Positions 43,389 to 50,346 of a stretch of DNA of 64,000 nt are shown one piece after another (the stretch's first letter is position 1; the number at the start of each line of letters is the position of its first letter). The DNA lies in NCBI RefSeq assembly GCF_009498455.1, contig NZ_CP045644.1:3847001-3911000 (forward strand). Direction: 5' to 3'. Below the pieces are notes generated by a model. That model worked only from the letters and a program-made list of their open reading frames with translations. It was not told the origin of the DNA and did not search any database. The translations under genes were made by a program, and so were the position numbers. This DNA is from Variovorax paradoxus (GTDB lineage: Bacteria; Pseudomonadota; Gammaproteobacteria; Burkholderiales; Burkholderiaceae_C).

Positions 43389-43826
43389 TCAGGCGGTGCG
43401 GGGCTTGGGCGGCTTCGGCGCTTTTTTCTTCGGTGCTTCCAGCGCACCCGACGACGCCGCCCGCAGGATGCGGCGGAAAGTCGGGCATTCCATGTGGCTG
43501 GGCGCGGGGCAGACCGCGGCATGCCGCAGGCCGTCGCGCATCGCCGTGAGCTGGCGGATCGTGCGGTCCAGGTCCTGCGCCTTGTCGGCAAGCAGCTGCC
43601 GGTCGATGTGCGGCTTGCCTTCGGGCGAGAACATGCGGCCGATCTCCTCCAGCGAGAAACCGGCGGCGCGCCCCAGCGCGATGAGCGCCAGCCGCTCCAG
43701 CACGTCAGGTGCGAACACGCGGCGCAGGCCATGCCGGCCGGTCGACGCGATCAGCCCTTTTTCTTCATAGAAACGCAGCGTCGAGGCGGGAACGCCGGCG
43801 CGTTGCGCGACTTCCGAAATGTCCAT
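43389..43826 (-). CDS. MerR-family transcriptional regulator
   Basis: 145 residues: N-terminal winged helix (EVAQRAGVPASTLRFYEEKGLI), coiled-coil dimer helix around residue 85-110 and a C-terminal CPAPSHMECPTFRRIL with two cysteines that could bind metal or sense redox state. The lysine/proline-rich tail (KKKAPKPPKP) is unusual for the family. Divergent from a methyltransferase gene with a perfect dyad in the promoter spacer. Confidence 0.9.
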   Translation of the reverse strand: MDISEVAQRAGVPASTLRFYEEKGLIASTGRHGLRRVFAPDVLERLALIALGRAAGFSLEEIGRMFSPEGKPHIDRQLLADKAQDLDRTIRQLTAMRDGLRHAAVCPAPSHMECPTFRRILRAASSGALEAPKKKAPKPPKPRTA

Positions 43827-43839
43827 GTGCTGCTCCCTC

Positions 43840-43872
43840 TTGACTTCAAGTCGACTTGAATTGGCACAGTCT
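43840..43872 (+). promoter_or_regulatory. MerR-type promoter with 16-bp perfect palindrome
   Basis: A -35 TTGACT (43840-43845) is followed by the perfect palindrome TTCAAGTCGACTTGAA (43845-43860) and a weak -10 such as CACAGT at a 19-base spacing (43865-43870). A dyad inside an over-long spacer is the hallmark of MerR control. It reads towards the methyltransferase. Confidence 0.65.
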
Positions 43873-43910
43873 AGCCTTCGCCGCTCGACGGCACCTGAAG
43901 GAAAACGATC

Positions 43911-44783
43911 ATGGACGACGACACATCTCCCGCCAATGCAGAACAGGCCGCCCTGTGGAACGGCCGCGCCGGCAGCGCCTGGGTCCAGACGCAGGCCGTG
44001 CTCGACGCGATGTTCCAGCCGCTCGAAGCACGGCTGACCGACGCGGTGCGCGCCGTGGGCGCCCGCCGCGTGCTCGATGTGGGCTGCGGCACCGGCCGCA
44101 CGACGCTCGCCGTGGCGCGGCAGCTCGGCGCGACGGGCCAGTGCCTCGGCGTCGATATCTCGGCGCCGATGATCGAGGCGGCGAAGGCCCGCGCCGCGCG
44201 CGAGGCGCTGCCGTCGGCCCGCTTCGTCTGCGCCGACGTGCAGGGCCATGCCTTCGAGCCGGGCGCGTTCGATATGGTCATCTCGCGCCTGGGCGTGATG
44301 TTCTTCGACGATCCGGTGCAGGCCTTCGCGAACCTGCGGCGCGCTGCGACGGACGGTGCGGCCCTGCGCTGCATCGCCTGGCGCGGCGGGGCCGAGAACC
44401 CGTTCATGACGACCGCCGAGCGCGCCGCCGCACCGCTGTTGCCCGGCTTGCCGCCGCGCCGGCCGAACGCACCGGGCCAGTTCGCGTTTGCCGACCGCGC
44501 ACGGGTCGCGGGCATCCTCGAGGCGAGCGGGTGGGGCGAGGTCGACATCCAGCCGTTCGAGGTCGAGTGCGCGTTCCCTGCGACGGCGCTGGTCGACTAC
44601 TTCACGCGGCTCGGGCCGGTCGGGCTCTTCCTGCAGGAGGTGGATGCAAAGACGCGCGCGCAGGTTGTCCAGACCTTGCACGCCGCCTTCGCGCCCTATG
44701 TGCAGGGCGACGAAGTGCGCTTCATCGCGGCCTGCTGGATGATCGCCGCGCGTGCGTCGGTGCAGGAGCGCGACGGTGTCTGA
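43911..44783 (+). CDS. Class I SAM-dependent methyltransferase
   Basis: 290 residues. Motif I is VLDVGCGTGRTTLAVA near residue 60, with acidic DIS at the end of strand 2 and FDMVISRLGVMFFDDP as motif II region; the family resembles UbiE/small-molecule methyltransferases. AAGGAAAACGATC precedes the ATG. Under the MerR-type promoter and overlapping the DUF2938 gene by eight bases, so possibly part of a response to a toxic compound that it methylates (inference). Confidence 0.88.
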   Translation: MDDDTSPANAEQAALWNGRAGSAWVQTQAVLDAMFQPLEARLTDAVRAVGARRVLDVGCGTGRTTLAVARQLGATGQCLGVDISAPMIEAAKARAAREALPSARFVCADVQGHAFEPGAFDMVISRLGVMFFDDPVQAFANLRRAATDGAALRCIAWRGGAENPFMTTAERAAAPLLPGLPPRRPNAPGQFAFADRARVAGILEASGWGEVDIQPFEVECAFPATALVDYFTRLGPVGLFLQEVDAKTRAQVVQTLHAAFAPYVQGDEVRFIAACWMIAARASVQERDGV

Positions 44784-45276
44784 GGCGGTCGAGTTCGCGC
44801 TGCGCACGCTGTGGATCGGTGCTGGTGCGACGGTGGTGATGGACCTTTGGGCGGTGCTTCGTCGGCGCCTGTTCGGGATTCCTTCGCTCGACTACGCGCT
44901 CGTCGGCCGCTGGCTCATGCACCTGACGCGCGGGCGCTTCTTTCACGACCCCATCGGCAAGTCGCCGCGCGTGGCGGGCGAGGGTGTGATCGGCTGGACT
45001 GCGCACTACCTGCTCGGCATCGCGTTCGCGGCCGTGCTGCTCGCGGGCTGGGGGCTCGGCTGGGCGCACCAGCCGACGCTCGGCCCCGCGTTGATCGTCG
45101 GCATCGGCACCGTGATCCTGCCGTTCTGCGTGATGCAGCCCGCGATGGGCGCGGGCTTTGCGGCCCGCCGCACGCCGCGCCCTGCGATGGCGCGATTCCA
45201 GAGCCTGGTCACGCACGCGGTCTTCGGCGTCGGCCTCTATGCGGCCGCGTGGGTCGCCCGCGTGGCGGGCTTCTGA
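44776..45276 (+). CDS. DUF2938-family membrane protein
   Basis: 166 residues, four or five membrane helices, with the family segments FGIPSLDYALVGRWLMHL and FCVMQPAMGAGFAARRTP. Function unknown. It starts at a GTG inside the end of the methyltransferase gene, with CAGGAGCG correctly spaced. DUF2938 genes are often beside MerR or AraC regulators. Confidence 0.82.
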   Translation: MSEAVEFALRTLWIGAGATVVMDLWAVLRRRLFGIPSLDYALVGRWLMHLTRGRFFHDPIGKSPRVAGEGVIGWTAHYLLGIAFAAVLLAGWGLGWAHQPTLGPALIVGIGTVILPFCVMQPAMGAGFAARRTPRPAMARFQSLVTHAVFGVGLYAAAWVARVAGF

Positions 45277-45277
45277 A

Positions 45278-46771
45278 TCAGAGCTGCCGGCTGCGCGCCA
45301 GCGGCGGGTTCTGCGCGAAGTAGCGCTGGATGCCGCGCATCAGCGCGTCGGCCAGGTTCTCCTGGTAGTCGGCGCGGCGCAGGTTGGCTTCTTCCTCGGG
45401 GTTGCTGATGAAGGCCGTCTCGACCAGCACGCTCGGGATGTCGGGCGCCTTCAGCACCGCGAAGCCGGCCTGCTCGACCTGCGCCTTGTGCAGCCGCGCG
45501 CCGATGCCCTTGATCTCGCCGAGCATCGCGCCGCCAAGCTTCAGGCTGTCGTTGATCTGCGCGGTGGTGCTCATGTCGAGCAGCGCACGCTGCACCTGCG
45601 CCTCGTGGTTGCCCACGTTCACGCCGCCGACCTTGTCGGCGTCGTTTTCCTTGTTGGCGAGCCAGCGCGCGGCGCTGCTCGAGGCGCCGCTCTGGCTCAG
45701 CGCGAACACGCTGGCGCCGCGCGCGGCGGGCGTGGTGAAGGCGTCGGCGTGGATGCTCACGAACAGGTCGGCCTGCACGCGCCGCGCCTTCTGCACGCGC
45801 ACGCCCAGCGGCACGAAGAAGTCGGCGTCGCGCGTGAGAAAGGCGCGCATCGGGCTGCCGTTGACGCTGGCCGCGTTGATGCGGTCGCGCAGGCGGTGCG
45901 CCACCTGCAGCACGATGTCTTTTTCGCGCGTGCCGTTCGGGCCGATGGCGCCGGGGTCTTCACCGCCATGGCCGGGGTCGAGCGCGACGATGATGATGCG
46001 GTCGGTGCGGCTGGCCGTGGCGCGCGGCGGCGGGCCGGGCGGTGTCACGGGGCGCGCCGGCGGCGCTGCAGCCACGGCGGGCGGTGGTGCCGGTGGCATC
46101 GGCAGTGGCATGCCGCCGGGGGGCAGCGCCGGCGCGGGCGCCGACGGACCGGGGCGCATGGCCTGCTGCGCCATCAGGTCACCGAGCGGATCGCCGGGCG
46201 GCATCGCGGGTCGCACGGGCGCCGGCGAGGGCGCGGCGGGCGGCGCGGTTGCGACAGCGGGGCCGTTGCTCGGCGCGCTGGTGCTGCCGTTCTTGGGCGC
46301 ATCGCGCAGCCGCTCGGCGATCAGCGCTTCCATCGGGTCGATGGCCTGCTCGGGGTACAGGTCGAGCACCAGCCGGTGCTTGTAGGCGGCCACGGGCGCC
46401 AGCGAAAACACCTGCGGGCGCACGGTCTGCTTCAGGTCGAACACGATGCGCACCACCTTCGGTGCGTTCTGCCCGATGCGCAGGCCGTTGATGAACGGGT
46501 CGCCGGGCTTGATCTTGCCGACGAGGTCGCGCAGCTCGGTGTTGAGGTCGATGCCCTCGATGTCCACGGCCAGCCGGGGCGGGCTGCCGACCACGAGCTG
46601 CTGCGAGTTGAGGCGGGCGTCGGACTCGATGGTCACGCGGGTGTAGTCGGCGGCGGGCCACACGCGCACGGCGAGGATGCTGGCGCCGCGCGCGATCTGG
46701 TGCACGCCCAGCATCAGCGCGATGCTGCCGCCTTGCAGCAGCACGCGCCGTTTCAGGCCGGTCGCCTTCAT
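45278..46771 (-). CDS. amiC: N-acetylmuramoyl-L-alanine amidase AmiC type (AMIN plus Amidase_3)
   Basis: 497 residues. Twin-arginine-like signal MKATGLKRRVLLQGGS, an AMIN domain (residues about 35-135) that targets the septum, a 110-residue Pro/Ala-rich linker, then the zinc amidase: VALDPGHGGEDPGAIG, the Glu in NGTREKDI, FVSIHADAF and VLVETAFISNPEEE. It splits the peptide from MurNAc during daughter-cell separation. The linker is longer than in E. coli AmiC. Its ATG overlaps the tsaE stop (ATGA). Confidence 0.94.
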   Translation of the reverse strand: MKATGLKRRVLLQGGSIALMLGVHQIARGASILAVRVWPAADYTRVTIESDARLNSQQLVVGSPPRLAVDIEGIDLNTELRDLVGKIKPGDPFINGLRIGQNAPKVVRIVFDLKQTVRPQVFSLAPVAAYKHRLVLDLYPEQAIDPMEALIAERLRDAPKNGSTSAPSNGPAVATAPPAAPSPAPVRPAMPPGDPLGDLMAQQAMRPGPSAPAPALPPGGMPLPMPPAPPPAVAAAPPARPVTPPGPPPRATASRTDRIIIVALDPGHGGEDPGAIGPNGTREKDIVLQVAHRLRDRINAASVNGSPMRAFLTRDADFFVPLGVRVQKARRVQADLFVSIHADAFTTPAARGASVFALSQSGASSSAARWLANKENDADKVGGVNVGNHEAQVQRALLDMSTTAQINDSLKLGGAMLGEIKGIGARLHKAQVEQAGFAVLKAPDIPSVLVETAFISNPEEEANLRRADYQENLADALMRGIQRYFAQNPPLARSRQL

Positions 46772-47262
46772 GCGGCGAGGCACGCCAGCAGATCGCTGCC
46801 GCGAGGGGTGTTCGCAAGAAGGGTCACGCTGCGGGTGTCGTCAGTCATTGCTTCTATTTTAATAGCTAGGTCGGCAGGTGGGGTGCGCCCCGCGGCGTTT
46901 TCCGGCCACTCGGCCAGCTTGAGGCCCGGGCCCGCGAAGATGTCGCGAAAGCCCGCGTCGTCCCATTCGCGCGGATCGGCGAAGCGGTAGAAGTCGAAGT
47001 GGAAGATGGCCAGCCCGTCGGGCGCCTCGTGCGGCTCGACCACCGCGTAGGTGGGGCTCTTGATGCGCCCGGTGATGCCGAGCGCGCGCAGCAGGTGGCG
47101 CACGAAGGTGGTCTTGCCGGCGCCCAGGTCGCCCTGCAGCGCGATGAACGCGTCGCGCAACGCGGGCGATGCGGCGAGCGCGCGCGCCAGTGCGTCGGTG
47201 TCGTCTTCGCCCTGCCAGCGCAGGGTGCGCGTTTCTACAATCGGCAAGTGATCGTCAGCCAT
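46768..47262 (-). CDS. tsaE: tRNA threonylcarbamoyladenosine biosynthesis ATPase TsaE
   Basis: 164 residues. Walker A LQGDLGAGKTTFVRHLL near residue 45, IKSPTYAVVEPHE (switch I region) and HFDFYRFADPREWDDAGF near residue 95 are diagnostic. TsaE drives the TsaBDE complex that places t6A37 on ANN-decoding tRNAs. It is coupled to amiC as in many proteobacteria. Its start overlaps the start of the divergent queG by 15 bp. Confidence 0.94.
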   Translation of the reverse strand: MADDHLPIVETRTLRWQGEDDTDALARALAASPALRDAFIALQGDLGAGKTTFVRHLLRALGITGRIKSPTYAVVEPHEAPDGLAIFHFDFYRFADPREWDDAGFRDIFAGPGLKLAEWPENAAGRTPPADLAIKIEAMTDDTRSVTLLANTPRGSDLLACLAA

Positions 47263-48309
47263 CCACTCATTGCTCGTATTCAGGCCTTGGCCCGGGAACT
47301 CGGATTCTCCCAAATCGGAATCGCGGGCGTCGATCTGTCGAGCGCCGAAGACGGTCTGATGCAATGGCTGGCCCATGGGTTCCATGGCGAGATGCAATAC
47401 ATGGCAACACACGGCACCCGCCGCGCGCGACCCGCCGAGCTGGTGCCGGGCACGGTGAGCGTGATCACCGCGCGCATGGACTACCTGCCGCGCGGCACGC
47501 CGGGCGACTGGCAGGCCGTGGAGTTCGACCGGCTCACGCGGCCCGGCGAGGCCATCGTGTCGGTCTATGCGCGGGGCCGCGACTATCACAAGGTGCTGCG
47601 CAACCGCCTCGCCAAACTGGCCGAGCAGATCGCCGAAGAGGTCGGCCCCTTTGGTCACCGCGCCTTCACCGATTCGGCGCCGGTGCTCGAGGCCGAACTG
47701 GCCTCGCGCAGCGGCCAGGGCTGGCGCGGCAAGCACACGCTGGTGCTCGACCGCGACGCGGGCTCGATGTTCTTCCTGGGCGAAATCTACGTCGACATGG
47801 CGCTGCCGCCGAGCGAGCCCGTCAGCGCGCACTGCGGCAGCTGCAGCGCCTGCATCGATGTGTGCCCGACGCGCGCCATCGTCGCGCCGCAGCGGCTCGA
47901 TGCGCGCCGCTGCATCTCGTACCTGACGATCGAGCACGCCGGCGCCATCCCGACGGAGCTGCGCCCGCTCATGGCCAACCGCATCTACGGCTGCGACGAC
48001 TGCCAGCTGATCTGCCCCTGGAACAAGTTCGCGAAGAAGAGCACGCTGCCCGACTTCGATGCGCGCGAGGGGCTCACGGGCCGCACGCTGGCCGAGCTGT
48101 TCGCGTGGAGCGAAGAAGACTTTCTGCGCCGCACCGAAGGCAGCCCGATCCGCCGCATCGGCCACGAGCGCTGGCTGCGCAACATCGCGGTGGCGCTGGG
48201 CAACGCGGTGCGGTCAGGCGAGGGCGGCGCGAAGGAAGCGTTGGCCACGCGTGCCGAGCATCCGAGTGCGCTGGTGCGCGAGCATGTCGCGTGGGCGCTC
48301 GCGCAGTAG
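47248..48309 (+). CDS. queG: Epoxyqueuosine reductase QueG
   Basis: 353 residues. It carries out the last step of queuosine synthesis in tRNA, using cobalamin and two 4Fe-4S clusters: CGSCSACIDVCPT and CDDCQLICPWNKF with the fourth ligands. The N-terminal QIGIAGVDLSSAEDGLMQWL and MQYMATH segments are standard. GTG start with no strong Shine-Dalgarno, divergent from and overlapping tsaE. Confidence 0.95.
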   Translation: MIVSHPLIARIQALARELGFSQIGIAGVDLSSAEDGLMQWLAHGFHGEMQYMATHGTRRARPAELVPGTVSVITARMDYLPRGTPGDWQAVEFDRLTRPGEAIVSVYARGRDYHKVLRNRLAKLAEQIAEEVGPFGHRAFTDSAPVLEAELASRSGQGWRGKHTLVLDRDAGSMFFLGEIYVDMALPPSEPVSAHCGSCSACIDVCPTRAIVAPQRLDARRCISYLTIEHAGAIPTELRPLMANRIYGCDDCQLICPWNKFAKKSTLPDFDAREGLTGRTLAELFAWSEEDFLRRTEGSPIRRIGHERWLRNIAVALGNAVRSGEGGAKEALATRAEHPSALVREHVAWALAQ

Positions 48310-48313
48310 CGCG

Positions 48314-48694
48314 TCAGACCGGCAGGATTTCGCGCACGCGCTCCCACGGACGGCACATGAGCGTGCCGCGCGGCGACACGACGATGGGGCGCTGCAACAG
48401 GATTGGGTGCGCCACGATCGCATCGAACAGCTGGTCGTCGGTCAGCTTCTCATCCGCCAGCTTCAGTTCTTCATAAGGCGCTTCCTTCGTGCGCAACAGG
48501 TCGCGCGCCGTCAGGCCCATGGCCTTCGCCAGTTCGCGCAGCTTCTTTTTCGAGGGTGGTGTTTCCAGGTACAGCACGATCTCGGGCTCCACGCCGCTTT
48601 CGCGGATCAAGCCCAGCACGTTGCGTGACGTGCTGCAGTTGGGCTTGTGATAGATCGTCATCGGGTAGGCGGTGGTCGGTGTGCGTGCGGTCAT
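48314..48694 (-). CDS. ArsC-family (arsenate reductase-like) protein
   Basis: 126 residues, thioredoxin-like. The catalytic cysteine is in IYHKPNCSTSRN near residue 20 and the C-terminal IVVSPRGTLMCRPWERV resembles the ArsC substrate-binding arginine region. No ars operon is adjacent, so arsenate reduction is not assured; YffB/Spx-like roles are possible. A second ATG 11 codons in (48661) is nearer the usual family start. Confidence 0.87.
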   Translation of the reverse strand: MTARTPTTAYPMTIYHKPNCSTSRNVLGLIRESGVEPEIVLYLETPPSKKKLRELAKAMGLTARDLLRTKEAPYEELKLADEKLTDDQLFDAIVAHPILLQRPIVVSPRGTLMCRPWERVREILPV

Positions 48695-48718
48695 GGGGTC
48701 GATGATAGGAAACCGGGT

Positions 48719-49417
48719 TCAGCCGCCCGGCGCGCTCGTGTCCAGCGAGAAGGGAAAGCGCGCCGCCCAGAATTCCGCCAGCCGCGGCTCGGCGTCCACG
48801 CGCCGCACCACGCGCGCCATGCGCGGCGCCACGCGGTAGAAGCGCCGGCGGGTCGGCGTCCAGCGCGACACCACGGTCACGTACAGGTCGAGCATGCTGA
48901 TCTTTTCGCCGAGCAGGTAGGGCGCGGGCTCGTCGATCTGCGTGTCCATCAGGTGCCAGCAGTGCGCAATGCGCTCGGCTGTGCGCTCGAGCATCGTGGC
49001 CTGTGCCGCGGGGTCGGGCACGAGGCGCGTCGGTTCGTCGCGCACCCAGAACATCGAATAGATCGACGCCGGCAGGTAGACCATCCAGCGCAGGTACTGC
49101 GCGCGGCGCGGGTCGTCGGGCGCGGGGCAGAGCCCGGCCTCGGGGTAGCGATCGCCGAGCCAGATGAGGATCGCCGCGCTCTCGGTCATGACCTCGCCCG
49201 ACGGCAGCACGAGCGCGGGCACCTGCTGCATCGGGTTGACGTCGGTCAGCCGCTCGCGCTCGGACTCGCCCTCCCAGGGGGCGATGTCGACCGTGTCGAC
49301 CTGCGCGCCGATCAGCGTCAGCGCGGCGTGGATGGGCGTGGCGCCCGAACCGGGTGCGCCATAGAGGGTGTAGCGGTCGGCAGCTGCTGCGGCCGCTGGA
49401 GCGGATGGAGAGGCCAT
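48719..49417 (-). CDS. Glutathione S-transferase family protein
   Basis: 232 residues: N-terminal thioredoxin-like domain with TLYGAPGSGATP, NPMQQVPALVLPSG and MTESAAILIWLGD (the glutathione-binding Ser), and a helical C-terminal domain with LLGEKISMLDLYVTVVSRW. Substrate unknown. The first 13 residues are Ala/Ser-rich. Single gene. Confidence 0.9.
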   Translation of the reverse strand: MASPSAPAAAAAADRYTLYGAPGSGATPIHAALTLIGAQVDTVDIAPWEGESERERLTDVNPMQQVPALVLPSGEVMTESAAILIWLGDRYPEAGLCPAPDDPRRAQYLRWMVYLPASIYSMFWVRDEPTRLVPDPAAQATMLERTAERIAHCWHLMDTQIDEPAPYLLGEKISMLDLYVTVVSRWTPTRRRFYRVAPRMARVVRRVDAEPRLAEFWAARFPFSLDTSAPGG

Positions 49418-49461
49418 CCGCGCAGGTTACTGCAGGCTTGCGCCGCTTGCCAACTGCGGGG

Positions 49462-49974
49462 TCAGGCGGCGAGCAGCGCGTCGACCTTGTCCAGCGCCTC
49501 GAGGGTCTTGAAGCAGGCCTCGGCCACTTCCGTGCCCTTGATCGCGAAGTGGCGGTGGAAGTACTTGCGGTGCTCCACGTGCTCGTGGAAGTGGTGCGGC
49601 GTGAGCACGGCCGAGAAGATTGGCACGTCGGTCTCCAGCTGCAGCGACATCAGCGTGCTGACGACGGTGTTGGCGACGAACTCGTGGCGGTAGATGCCAC
49701 CGTCCACCACCAGCGCGCAGCCGATGATGGCCGCGTACTTGCCCGAGTTGGCGAGGCGCTTGGCGTGCAGCGGAATCTCGAAGGCGCCGGGCACATCGAA
49801 GATGTCGATGAGCTCGCGCGCCACGCCGAGCCGCGCCATCTCTTCGAGAAAGGCGTCGCGTGCCTGGTGAACGATGTCGGAATGCCACTGCGCCTCGACG
49901 AATGCGATGCGCTGGCCGCGCGGCGAACCCGATGCGGTGACGGCAGAAAGGGGAAGGTCGTTGATCTGACTCAT
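49462..49974 (-). CDS. ribH: 6,7-dimethyl-8-ribityllumazine synthase, type II (RibH2-like)
   Basis: 170 residues. It condenses the pyrimidine precursor with 3,4-dihydroxy-2-butanone 4-phosphate in riboflavin synthesis. The sequences EAQWHSDIVHQARDAF, FDVPGAFEIPLHAKRL, LVVDGGIYRHEFVA and VLTPHHFHE match the decameric type II enzyme known from Brucella and Mesorhizobium rather than the common icosahedral one. The gene stands alone behind an FMN riboswitch, so it should be made only when flavin is scarce. A type I ribH for routine synthesis may exist elsewhere. Confidence 0.93.
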   Translation of the reverse strand: MSQINDLPLSAVTASGSPRGQRIAFVEAQWHSDIVHQARDAFLEEMARLGVARELIDIFDVPGAFEIPLHAKRLANSGKYAAIIGCALVVDGGIYRHEFVANTVVSTLMSLQLETDVPIFSAVLTPHHFHEHVEHRKYFHRHFAIKGTEVAEACFKTLEALDKVDALLAA

Positions 49975-50050
49975 GGTGTGCCTCTAGAAAGCAGGTTTCC
50001 TGAATCAGGGCGCACGAAACCACAGGCCCGCTCGCGCGCCGGTATGCCTC

Positions 50051-50086
50051 AAAAAAAAGCAAAGCAAGGCGCGCGGGCATGCCCGC
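50051..50086 (-). terminator. Intrinsic terminator of the FMN riboswitch expression platform
   Basis: On the minus strand GCGGGCATGCCCGC (50086-50073) folds on itself and is followed by GCGCCTTGCTTTGC and eight Ts (50058-50051). It lies just after the aptamer and before ribH, as expected for FMN-triggered termination. Confidence 0.75.
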
Positions 50087-50093
50087 ATTTCGC

Positions 50094-50245
50094 GCTCTCT
50101 TTCATCCGGACTGTGACCGTCGGCTTCGGAATCGCACCGAAATCTGCTGACCCTCGAACCTGTGGCAGGTCCAAGGCGCTCGCGGGCTTGTGCGACTTTC
50201 GTCGCCATCACCGCCGGTGGGGAATTGCACCCCGCCCTGAGAACG
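50094..50245 (-). promoter_or_regulatory. FMN riboswitch (RFN element)
   Basis: The minus strand shows the conserved RFN blocks in order: CTCAGGGCGGGGTGCAATTC, CCCACCGGCGGT, AGCCCGCGAGCGC, GGTCAGCAGATTTCGGTGC, GCCGACGGTCACAGTCCGG and ATGAAAGAGAG. It lies about 120 bases upstream of ribH in the same direction. The 372-bp gap 49975-50346 is explained by this leader. Confidence 0.96.
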
Positions 50246-50346
50246 CTTGCCGTCCGGCGAACCGGACGACGGCGCGATTCTAGAAGCCCCTTGCGGCGCG
50301 GGGTTGTCACCCGCGCGCCAGACCTTCGCCCGCGCGGGGATTTTCT

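Noticed and set aside
45158..46990. 610-codon open frame on the plus strand
   Set aside because: Antisense to amiC, whose zinc ligands and AMIN domain are evident.
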